Source: Bacteroidia bacterium
GTDB lineage: Bacteria; Bacteroidota; Bacteroidia; Flavobacteriales; Flavobacteriaceae
Direction of reading: 5' to 3'
Length of the DNA: 64,000 bases
Assembly: GCA_030430385.1 (NCBI GenBank)
Contig: JAUIFO010000003.1
Span: 62,001 to 126,000, forward strand
Made by a program: the position numbers and the translations under genes. The notes beneath the pieces were generated by a model that was not told the origin of the DNA, searched no databases, and saw only the letters and a list, made by a program, of their open reading frames with translations. Positions 57,517-64,000 of the stretch are shown one piece after another (the first letter of the stretch is position 1; each line of letters starts with the position of its first letter).

Positions 57517-57902
57517 TGGAAGTAATTCACAAAATTGGCCGTAGAAAGACGGCTGTTGCTCGTGTATACGTTGCCAAAGGAAAAGGTAACATTACGGTGA
57601 ACAAAAAAGACATGGCGGAATATTTTCCTACTGCAACATTGCAGTACAAGGTAAATCAACCTTTGGCTATGACTAACAATGATGGCAACTTTGATATTAC
57701 TGTTAATGTTTACGGTGGAGGTATTACAGGCCAAGCCGAAGCAATCCGTTTAGCATTATCTCGTGCAATGTGCGAGGTTGATGCTGAAAACAGATCAATA
57801 TTAAAGCCAGAAGGATTATTGACGAGAGACCCAAGAATGGTTGAGCGTAAGAAATTCGGTCAGAAGAAAGCGCGTAAGAAATTCCAGTTCTCTAAACGTT
57901 AA
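57516..57902 (+). CDS. rpsI: 30S ribosomal protein S9 (uS9)
   Basis: 128 residues. It begins [19 protein letters not shown] and ends in the basic tail KKFGQKKARKKFQFSKR, whose terminal Arg-type residues reach the P-site tRNA. GGGITGQAEAIRLALSRA is the family signature. It follows rplM in the conserved rplM-rpsI pair. A gap of 265 bp with a REP-like palindrome and a structured leader separates it from rpsB. Confidence 0.97.
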   Translation: MEVIHKIGRRKTAVARVYVAKGKGNITVNKKDMAEYFPTATLQYKVNQPLAMTNNDGNFDITVNVYGGGITGQAEAIRLALSRAMCEVDAENRSILKPEGLLTRDPRMVERKKFGQKKARKKFQFSKR

Positions 57903-57923
57903 TATCTTTTTGAATCTCAAAAT

Positions 57924-57990
57924 GATTGTCTCCTTGAGCGCAGTCGAAGCATCTTTAGTTAGATTTATCGACTACGCTCTAGAGGACATC
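57924..57990. repeat. REP-like long inverted repeat
   Basis: Left arm 57924-57947, containing CTTGAGCGCAGTCGA; right arm 57968-57990, beginning TCGACTACGCTCTAGAGGAC, the imperfect complement. The arms pair over about 23 bases with a 20 bp loop. The core GAGCGCAGTCGA is also found inside polA (46783-46808). It looks like an extragenic palindromic repeat placed between two ribosomal protein operons. Confidence 0.65.
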
Positions 57991-58001
57991 AAAACAAAAC
58001 C

Positions 58002-58132
58002 GCTGAATATTCAGCAATTTATTATTTAACCAGTTATTGTTGTCCATGACTGCTAGCCTCAGGCAAACAAGTAGTCAGGATTTAGTTTAGCATCTAAATG
58101 TTCAAGGCAAACTTATAAGTAACCACTTGAAC
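58002..58132 (+). promoter_or_regulatory. Structured leader of rpsB (candidate r-leader)
   Basis: The 177 bp before rpsB contain GCTGAATATTCAGC (58002-58015, perfect palindrome), a hairpin made by GACTGCT and AGTAGTC (58048-58076) with an inner GCC-TCA-GGC, and an 8 bp perfect stem, TGTTCAAG (58099-58106) with CTTGAACA (58125-58132). The density of stable stems just upstream of rpsB fits an S2-binding autoregulatory leader, known for this gene in several phyla. Assignment is by shape and place only. Confidence 0.5.
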
Positions 58133-58167
58133 ATTGCTAATTCAACAGAACGTAAACTATTACAAAA

Positions 58168-58956
58168 ATGGCAAAAGTAGAAGTCAAAGACTTACTAGAA
58201 GCAGGTGTACACTTCGGTCACCTTACAAGAAAATGGGATCCAAATATGGCTCCTTACATCTATATGGAGCGTAACGGCATCCATATTATTAATCTTTACA
58301 AAACAGCAGCTAAAATTGAAGAAACCTGTGATGCACTTCACAAAATTGCTGCTTCTGGAAAGAAAATTTTATTTGTAGCTACAAAAAAACAAGCTAAAGA
58401 TATCGTTGCTGAAAAAGCAGGAAATGTAAACATGCCTTACATCACTGAAAGATGGCCAGGTGGAATGTTAACTAACTTCGTTACAATTAGAAAAGCAGTT
58501 AAGAAAATGGCTGCTATTGATAGAATGAAGAAAGATGGTACATTCAATTCTTTATCTAAAAAAGAACGTTTACAAGTAGATCGTCAACGTGCTAAGTTAG
58601 AAAAAAACTTAGGTTCTATTTCTGATATGACACGTTTACCTGGCGCTTTATTTGTTGTAGATATTAAGCGTGAGCACATCGCGATTAAAGAAGCTCAAAA
58701 ATTAAACATTCCAATCTTCGCAATGGTTGATACCAATTCAGACCCAAGAGAAGTGGATTATTTAATCCCATCTAACGATGACGCTTCTAAGTCGATCAAC
58801 AAAATTTTATCAGTGGTAACTTCTGCAGTTGCTGAAGGTTTAGCTGAAAGAAAATCAGACAAAGCAGAAAAATCTGCAAAAGCTGAAAAATCTCCTGAAG
58901 CTAAAAAAGAAGTAAAAGCAGCTGTTGCTGAAGTTGCAGCAAACGAAGAAGAATAA
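58168..58956 (+). CDS. rpsB: 30S ribosomal protein S2 (uS2)
   Basis: 262 residues, including VKDLLEAGVHFGHLTRKWDPNMAPYIY, TERWPGGMLTNFVT and IPIFAMVDTNSDPREVDYLIPSNDDA. The C-terminal 35 residues are an Ala/Lys/Glu-rich low-complexity tail (KSAKAEKSPEAKKEVKAA) beyond the usual core. First gene of rpsB-tsf, preceded by a structured leader and followed by a terminator-like hairpin before tsf. Confidence 0.97.
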   Translation: MAKVEVKDLLEAGVHFGHLTRKWDPNMAPYIYMERNGIHIINLYKTAAKIEETCDALHKIAASGKKILFVATKKQAKDIVAEKAGNVNMPYITERWPGGMLTNFVTIRKAVKKMAAIDRMKKDGTFNSLSKKERLQVDRQRAKLEKNLGSISDMTRLPGALFVVDIKREHIAIKEAQKLNIPIFAMVDTNSDPREVDYLIPSNDDASKSINKILSVVTSAVAEGLAERKSDKAEKSAKAEKSPEAKKEVKAAVAEVAANEEE

Positions 58957-58979
58957 ATTAACAATTACACAATATAATT

Positions 58980-59028
58980 AAGTCGTTTAATTGTTTTCTT
59001 CGCGAAATAAAGATTAAACGACTTTTTT
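58980..59028 (+). terminator. Terminator-like hairpin between rpsB and tsf
   Basis: AAGTCGTTTAAT (58980-58991) and ATTAAACGACTT (59013-59024) are perfect complements, followed by TTTT. It lies inside the rpsB-tsf pair, so partial termination could lower tsf expression relative to rpsB, unless tsf has its own promoter. Confidence 0.7.
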
Positions 59029-59043
59029 AAATTTTATAACACT

Positions 59044-60018
59044 ATGGAAAATACGGTAAAAATTACAGCCGCAGAAGTAAATAAATTAAGACAAGCTACT
59101 GGTGCTGGAATGATGGATTGTAAAAAAGCCCTAGTTGAAGCTGGTGGTGATTTTGACAAAGCGATTGAAGTACTTCGTAAAAAAGGACAAAAAGTAGCTG
59201 AAAAAAGAGCAGATAGAGATTCATCTGAAGGTGCAGCTATCGCAAAAATCAATGCAGATAACACTGCTGGTGTAGCTATCGTTCTTGGATGTGAAACAGA
59301 TTTCGTTGGTAAAAACGAAAACTTCGTTGCCTTAGCGAACGACTTAGCTGAAATTGCATTAAACTATAGCACAAAAGAAGAGTTCTTAGCTGCTGATTTT
59401 GGTGGTTTAACGGTTGCTGAAAAATTAACTGAGCAAACTGGAGTTATCGGTGAAAAATTAGACATCACTGCTTTTGAAAAGTTAGAAGCACCTTACGTTG
59501 GAGCTTATGTTCACATTAATAAAATTGCTGCTTTGGTTGGGTTAACTTCAAAAGTTGACAATGCTGAAACTTTAGTGAAAGATGTAGCTATGCAAGTTGC
59601 TTCAATGGGAGCAACCTCATTATCTTACAAAGATTTTGATCCAGCTTATATCGCTTCTGAAACTGAAGCTAGAATTGCTGCTATCGAAAAAGATAACATC
59701 GAATTAGGTCGTTTAGGAAAAACATTAAAGAATGTTCCTAAATACATTTCTATGGCACAATTAACTCCTGAAGTTATGGCTGAAGCTGAAGAAGCTATGA
59801 AAGCTGAACTTAAAGCTGAAGGGAAACCAGAACAAATTTGGGATAGAATCTTACCAGGTAAAATGGAGCGTTTCATTTCTGATAACACAACGCTTGATCA
59901 AGAACAATGTTTATTAGATCAAAAGTTCATCAAAGATGAAAAGCAAACGGTTGCTGCATACGTTGATTCGTATGGTGACGTTGCTATCTCTGGATTTAAA
60001 AGAGTAACTGTAGGTTAA
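59044..60018 (+). CDS. tsf: Elongation factor Ts
   Basis: Guanine nucleotide exchange factor for EF-Tu. 324 residues, longer than the E. coli protein (283) as usual in Bacteroidota. N-terminal UBA-like domain (VNKLRQATGAGMMDCKKALVEAGGDFDKAIEVLRKKG), the core TDFVGKNENFVALA with the conserved Thr-Asp-Phe-Val contact to EF-Tu, and a C-terminal domain containing KFIKDEKQTVAAYVDS. It follows rpsB in the conserved order. Confidence 0.97.
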   Translation: MENTVKITAAEVNKLRQATGAGMMDCKKALVEAGGDFDKAIEVLRKKGQKVAEKRADRDSSEGAAIAKINADNTAGVAIVLGCETDFVGKNENFVALANDLAEIALNYSTKEEFLAADFGGLTVAEKLTEQTGVIGEKLDITAFEKLEAPYVGAYVHINKIAALVGLTSKVDNAETLVKDVAMQVASMGATSLSYKDFDPAYIASETEARIAAIEKDNIELGRLGKTLKNVPKYISMAQLTPEVMAEAEEAMKAELKAEGKPEQIWDRILPGKMERFISDNTTLDQEQCLLDQKFIKDEKQTVAAYVDSYGDVAISGFKRVTVG

Positions 60019-60039
60019 TTTTAACCACAATAAATACTT

Positions 60040-60071
60040 AAAAGCTTCTCAAATTGAGAAGCTTTTTTTAT
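60040..60071 (+). terminator. Terminator of tsf
   Basis: AAGCTTCTC-AAATT-GAGAAGCTT followed by TTTTT, 22 bp after the tsf stop codon. Confidence 0.88.
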
Positions 60072-60107
60072 TCCATTAAATGTCCTTAAACAAAAAAAGA
60101 TATTGAT

Positions 60108-60115
60108 TATATTTG
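60108..60115 (+). promoter_or_regulatory. -7 box for pyrH-frr
   Basis: TATATTTG matches TAnnTTTG, 18 bp before the pyrH ATG at 60134. It overlaps the alternative upstream TTG (60113), which rules that start out. Confidence 0.6.
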
Positions 60116-60133
60116 TCAAACTTTCTTTTTAAA

Positions 60134-60841
60134 ATGAAGTACAAAAGAATTCTCTTAAAACTCTCTGGTGAAGCACTAATGGGTTCTCGCCAATACGGAA
60201 TTGATCCTGAACGCCTTTCCGAATACGCCAAAGACATTAAAGAAATTACCGATTTAGGTGTTGAAGTTGCCATAGTTATTGGTGGTGGAAACATTTTTAG
60301 AGGTGTCGCTGGAGCAATGAATGGAATGGATCGCGTTCAAGGTGATCATATGGGAATGCTAGCAACTGTGATTAACGGATTAGCCTTACAAAATGCACTT
60401 GAGGATGCTGGTGTAAAAACACGCTTGCAAACTGCGATTAAAATCAATGAAGTGGCAGAGCCGTTTATTAGACGAAAAGCCATGAGCCATTTAAGCAAAG
60501 GACGTGTTGTTATTTTTGGTGGCGGAACAGGAAATCCCTATTTCACAACCGATTCGGCTGCTGTATTAAGAGCGATTGAAATTGAAGCTGATGTCATTTT
60601 AAAGGGAACGCGCGTTGATGGAATTTACACAGATGATCCTGAAAAAAATGCTGATGCTATTAAGTTTGACCACATTACCTTTGACGATGTCTTACGTAAA
60701 GGACTCAAAGTTATGGACACAACAGCATTTACATTGAGTCAAGAAAACAAGCTTCCAATTATTGTGTTTGATATGAACAAAAAAGGAAACTTATTGAAAG
60801 TTGTCTCTGGTGAAAACATTGGAACAAAAGTTAATTTATAA
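60134..60841 (+). CDS. pyrH: UMP kinase
   Basis: Phosphorylates UMP to UDP in pyrimidine nucleotide synthesis; hexameric bacterial enzyme of the amino acid kinase fold. 235 residues from the ATG at 60134; the longer frame from TTG 60113 overlaps the promoter and is rejected. Motifs: [39 protein letters not shown] and [13 protein letters not shown]. It is followed after 50 bp by frr, the common pyrH-frr pair. Confidence 0.97.
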   Translation: MKYKRILLKLSGEALMGSRQYGIDPERLSEYAKDIKEITDLGVEVAIVIGGGNIFRGVAGAMNGMDRVQGDHMGMLATVINGLALQNALEDAGVKTRLQTAIKINEVAEPFIRRKAMSHLSKGRVVIFGGGTGNPYFTTDSAAVLRAIEIEADVILKGTRVDGIYTDDPEKNADAIKFDHITFDDVLRKGLKVMDTTAFTLSQENKLPIIVFDMNKKGNLLKVVSGENIGTKVNL

Positions 60842-60891
60842 TCTTTGGCTTATTTTTTGGTAAGCATCTAACACATTAAAGATTTAACATT

Positions 60892-61449
60892 ATGAACGAA
60901 GACATAAAATTTATATTAGATACCGCTAAAGAAGCTATGGATAATGCCATAAAGCATCTTGAAAAGCAGTTTATAAACATAAGAGCTGGAAAAGCCAGTC
61001 CTGCAATGTTAGGAAGTGTTACTGTAGATTACTATGGTACGCAAACGCCTTTAAATCAAGTTGCTAATGTGAATACGCCTGATGGTAGAACAATTACTGT
61101 ACAACCTTGGGAAAAGAGTATGCTTCAAGAAATTGAGCGTGGTATTATGGTGGCTAATCTAGGGTTTAATCCAATGAATAATGGTGAAAGTATTATTATA
61201 AATGTCCCACCATTAACCGAAGAACGCCGTCGTGAACTTACTAAACAAGCTAAAGCTGAAGCTGAAGATGCTAAGGTTGGTGTACGAAATGCGCGTAAAG
61301 ACGCGAATAATGATATCAAACAATTAGATGATGTTTCTGAAGATCTACAAAAAAATGCGGAAATAGATGTACAAGATATGACTGATAAATACGTTAAGAA
61401 GATTGATAGTTTGTATGAAGTCAAAGAAAAAGAAATTATGACTGTATAA
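60892..61449 (+). CDS. frr: Ribosome recycling factor
   Basis: Splits the post-termination ribosome together with EF-G. 185 residues, normal length. Core motifs: LEKQFINIRAGKASPAML, DGRTITVQPWEKSML and LTEERRRELTKQAKAEAEDAKVGVRNAR, the last spanning the long helix of the three-helix bundle. Cotranscribed with pyrH and closed by a terminator. Confidence 0.97.
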   Translation: MNEDIKFILDTAKEAMDNAIKHLEKQFINIRAGKASPAMLGSVTVDYYGTQTPLNQVANVNTPDGRTITVQPWEKSMLQEIERGIMVANLGFNPMNNGESIIINVPPLTEERRRELTKQAKAEAEDAKVGVRNARKDANNDIKQLDDVSEDLQKNAEIDVQDMTDKYVKKIDSLYEVKEKEIMTV

Positions 61450-61455
61450 TTTTTT

Positions 61456-61484
61456 AAAGCGACTTTAAATTGTCGCTTTTTTTA
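61456..61484 (+). terminator. Terminator of frr
   Basis: AAAGCGAC, loop TTTAAATT, GTCGCTTTTTTT, 7 bp after the frr stop codon. Confidence 0.88.
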
Positions 61485-61514
61485 GTATTAATCCTAATCC
61501 ATTCGTCCTTTCTA

Positions 61515-62792
61515 ATGCATAAGTGTGTTCTTTATTTACTCCTAACACTATGCGCCTTTGGATTGCACGCTCAAGAAGATACTGTTGCTCAAGATTCCTT
61601 ATCAACAAAAAAAGATTCGATAAGCAAAACCACTTATCTTAAACAGCTTGGCAATGGTTATTTTCCGACGAGATTCTTAGACATCGATTTAAGATACCTC
61701 ATAAAATTTAATCAATATGAAGGTTTAAGAACAGGATTAGGTGGTATTACTAACAGCAATTTTTCTGAAAGATATCGCATTAACAGTTATGTGGTTTACG
61801 GGTTTAGAGATCATCGGTTTAAGTACAAAATTGGTGGTGGATTCCGAATTAACAAAACCTCAAACACTTGGTTAAATGCGTCTTATACTGACGACTTACA
61901 AGAAACTGGAAGTTCGACATTTTTAACAGACAAACGGTTTTTTCAGTTTTTTGAACCTCGTTTATTGAATATCGAATTATTTCACAAACACATTACCAAA
62001 GCAATTTCCTTAGAGCATAATTTAACCAACAATTTAATCACTGAAACAGAAGTTGCCACAAGTAAAATAAACCCTACGTACAGTTATAATTTTAAAGTTG
62101 AAAACAAGGATTTTAGTCAGTTTGATATTACCACAGTAAGAATCGCATTACAATGGAATCCGTTTAGCACCTATGAAATCAAAGAAGATGAACTCATCGA
62201 AAAAGAAGAAGGCTTTCCTAAATTTTCATTGCAACTTTCGCAAAGTTTTAAAAACGTAATTAATGGTGATTTCAATTTCTTTAAGGCCGATTTCAGAACA
62301 AAACATCAAATTACATTTAATCAAGATGTGTTTACAGAAGCCACTTTAACTAGTGGGATAGCTACTGGAAATACACCTCTCACGCATTTGTATCATGCAT
62401 ATCCCAATAACATTACCAAAGAAACCATCTTACAACGGTTTTCTGTTGCTGGTGTTAACAGTTTTGAAACCATGTTTTTTAACGAGTTCTTCTCAGATAA
62501 ATTTGCAACCTTTCAGCTGAAGCATTATGTGAAGCCTTTCAAAATAAGTGAACGCTATCAGCCGCAATTAGTGCTTATTTCTCGTTTTGCCATTGGTGAT
62601 ATGAATGATGTTGAGCGTCACCAAAATGTTACTTTTAACAGACTTAACAAAGGGTATTCTGAAGCTGGATTTGAACTTAATAAACTTTTATTCGGGTTTG
62701 GTTTAAGTTTCGCCTATCGTTATGGTGGTTATCATCTACCAAAGCTCGAAGATAATTTAGCCATGAAATTCACTTTTAATGTGACCTTATAA
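61515..62792 (+). CDS. Outer-membrane beta-barrel protein (DUF5686-like barrel)
   Basis: 425 residues from the ATG at 61515, which begins a signal peptide (MHKCVLYLLLTLCAFGLHAQ); the frame opens 45 bp earlier inside the frr terminator region, so the later start is chosen. After a short Ser/Asp-rich linker come strands with the outer-membrane pattern (YGFRDHRFKYKIGGGFRINK) and a final strand ending FTFNVTL. It resembles the barrel half of the larger DUF5686 proteins of Bacteroidota, without their carboxypeptidase-like N-domain. Function unknown; family call moderate. Confidence 0.6.
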   Translation: MHKCVLYLLLTLCAFGLHAQEDTVAQDSLSTKKDSISKTTYLKQLGNGYFPTRFLDIDLRYLIKFNQYEGLRTGLGGITNSNFSERYRINSYVVYGFRDHRFKYKIGGGFRINKTSNTWLNASYTDDLQETGSSTFLTDKRFFQFFEPRLLNIELFHKHITKAISLEHNLTNNLITETEVATSKINPTYSYNFKVENKDFSQFDITTVRIALQWNPFSTYEIKEDELIEKEEGFPKFSLQLSQSFKNVINGDFNFFKADFRTKHQITFNQDVFTEATLTSGIATGNTPLTHLYHAYPNNITKETILQRFSVAGVNSFETMFFNEFFSDKFATFQLKHYVKPFKISERYQPQLVLISRFAIGDMNDVERHQNVTFNRLNKGYSEAGFELNKLLFGFGLSFAYRYGGYHLPKLEDNLAMKFTFNVTL

Positions 62793-62840
62793 TCCCAATA
62801 AATTAGCAGTATTTTATAAAGCTTATCCCTAGGTTTTTTC

Positions 62841-62848
62841 TACCTTTG
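62841..62848 (+). promoter_or_regulatory. -7 box for the RND/MMPL gene
   Basis: TACCTTTG matches TAnnTTTG, 22 bp before the ATG at 62871. No TTG is seen at -33. Confidence 0.5.
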
Positions 62849-62870
62849 TCGCTCCTTTTTTATTGGGTAG

Positions 62871-64000
62871 ATGTTTAAATTATTTTCAACAGGGTTTTGG
62901 GAAGTTATTGCGCGATTGATTTTGCGTAATAAAATTGGGATACTGATCGCAATTACATTGGCAACTATTTTTTTTAGTTACCAGTGGAAACACATGCGGT
63001 TTACTTACACCGAAGCTAACTTATTACCTGATGAACACGAAGTAAACATTATCTACAACGAGTTTCTTGATGTTTTTGGTGAAGAAGGAAATCTCATCGT
63101 TTTAGGCGTTAAAGATTCAACCTTGTTTTCGGTTGAAAAACTAAACGCTTGGAATCAACTCTCTGAAGACTTTAAGGCTTTTGATGAAGTAGAAACTGTT
63201 ATTTCAATCAAAGACCTTCAGAAACTTGTAAAAAATACGGAAGCAGAAAAATTTGATCTAACACCTTTCATCAAAGATTCAATAACATCTGTTGCTCAGA
63301 TTGACACTCTTAAAGAAGAACTTTTCAAAAAATATCCTTTCTACGATAATTTCTTATTCAACAAGGATACACAAACCATTAGAACAGCATTATATCTCAA
63401 GAAGGATATTGTGAATACACCTGCACGGAAGACCTTCATTTTAGAAACATTAGAAAATAAGATTACGGAATTTCAAAAGGCAACTGGTTTGGATGTTCGT
63501 GTATCTGGCATGCCTTATATCCGAACACTAAATTCTCAAAATATTGTTGATGAGATCGGACTTTTTATTGGCTTAGCTCTTGGTGTGACCTCGTTTATAT
63601 TTTTCTTGTTCTTTAGGTCGTTCCGAGCAACTTTTATTTCGTTAATCGTGGTTTGTATTGGCGTAATGTGGACCTTCGGAATTCTGGGATTGTTAAACTA
63701 TGAAATTACGGTTCTAACCGCTTTAATTCCGCCGCTCATTATCGTAATTGGTATTCCAAACTGCATATTCCTCATTAACAAATACCAACATGAGGTAAAA
63801 CTTCATGGTAATAAAGTACGTTCATTGCAACGTGTGATTACCAAAATTGGAAACGCTACCTTAATGACCAATGTGACGACAGCCTCTGGTTTTGCCACAT
63901 TTATTCTGACTGAAAGCAAACTACTAAAAGAATTTGGTATCGTAGCATCACTAAGTATTCTAGCCATTTTCATATTGTGCTTATTAGTGATTCCAATTAT
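62871..64000 (+). CDS. RND/MMPL superfamily permease, N-terminal part
   Basis: The first 376 residues are visible and the frame is open at the window end. Membrane segment 1 (about 22-41, GILIAITLATIFFSYQW) is followed by a periplasmic domain (about 42-220) starting FTYTEANLLPDEHEVN, then segments 2-6 packed closely (about 225-376), including ITVLTALIPPLIIVIGIPNCIFLINKY. This is the half-RND layout of MMPL-type exporters; a second copy of the unit is expected beyond the window. The substrate (lipid, hopanoid or drug) is unknown. Confidence 0.85.
   Translation, partial: MFKLFSTGFWEVIARLILRNKIGILIAITLATIFFSYQWKHMRFTYTEANLLPDEHEVNIIYNEFLDVFGEEGNLIVLGVKDSTLFSVEKLNAWNQLSEDFKAFDEVETVISIKDLQKLVKNTEAEKFDLTPFIKDSITSVAQIDTLKEELFKKYPFYDNFLFNKDTQTIRTALYLKKDIVNTPARKTFILETLENKITEFQKATGLDVRVSGMPYIRTLNSQNIVDEIGLFIGLALGVTSFIFFLFFRSFRATFISLIVVCIGVMWTFGILGLLNYEITVLTALIPPLIIVIGIPNCIFLINKYQHEVKLHGNKVRSLQRVITKIGNATLMTNVTTASGFATFILTESKLLKEFGIVASLSILAIFILCLLVIPI

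Noticed and set aside
58002..58015. Terminator of rplM-rpsI
   Set aside because: GCTGAATATTCAGC is a perfect palindrome but has almost no loop and no U-run, so it is listed only as part of the rpsB leader region.

Overview
The window is a chromosomal segment of a low-GC member of the Bacteroidota, most likely a marine Flavobacteriaceae. The signs are the GLPGLI protein, DUF2723 protein, hybrid two-component system with AraC output, LytTR and TPR sensor kinases, lipoproteins with Asp-rich tethers, and repeated matches to the Bacteroidota -7 promoter box TAnnTTTG. No species can be named from sequence alone. There is no integrase, transposase, CRISPR array or phage structural cluster.

Layout. 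(1) 1-4.2 kb, minus strand: rimP-nusA-infB operon (infB is cut by the window edge) with a terminator-like hairpin in its leader. (2) 4.2-9.4 kb: tandem universal stress protein, an outer-membrane barrel, a GLPGLI protein, a small exported peptide preceded by an array of ACAAGG hexamers, and tRNA-Gln(UUG). (3) 9.5-15.3 kb: DUF2723 membrane protein, NodB-type deacetylase, a thioredoxin-fold protein lacking both redox cysteines, and a membrane-anchored metallophosphoesterase. (4) 15.4-21.1 kb: GH92 alpha-mannosidase, sugar permease and glycosylasparaginase, which look like an N-glycan salvage operon. (5) 21.2-26.9 kb: TPR histidine kinase, LytTR response regulator and a secreted fiber ending in a phage-collar domain and seven HxH motifs. 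(6) 27-35 kb: aldehyde dehydrogenase, small secreted protein, then cyanophycin synthetase, cyanophycinase, an unknown membrane pair and an isoaspartyl peptidase. (7) 35.4-45.7 kb: hybrid two-component regulator, small exported protein and a 2000-residue fiber ending in a C1q-like domain. (8) 45.9-52.5 kb: polA, a PfpI protein, a YgiQ radical SAM protein and a TsaC/Sua5 protein. (9) 52.5-56.9 kb: three lipoproteins, TPR histidine kinase and NarL/LuxR-type regulator. (10) 57-64 kb: rplM-rpsI, rpsB-tsf, pyrH-frr, an outer-membrane barrel and the start of an RND/MMPL permease.

The most noteworthy signals are regulatory sites that can be paired with nearby regulators. Two copies of TTsACTAAA-N12-TTCACTAAA (9 bp direct repeats, 21 bp apart, the usual LytTR geometry) lie in front of the LytTR regulator gene and in front of the first fiber gene. 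Two near-identical palindromes with a NarL-like 7-2-7 layout lie exactly 54 bp upstream of two paralogous lipoprotein genes, 21 bp upstream of a -7 box in both cases, and next to a NarL-type two-component system. The two fibers share N-terminal and internal modules and 3' terminators but carry different tips, and each sits behind its own signalling system. I infer a set of environmentally controlled, trimeric surface fibers whose tips have been swapped.

Translation genes, polA and the cyanophycin genes are assigned confidently by family hallmarks. The regulatory-site assignments and the fiber functions are inference from sequence pattern and known family geometry.
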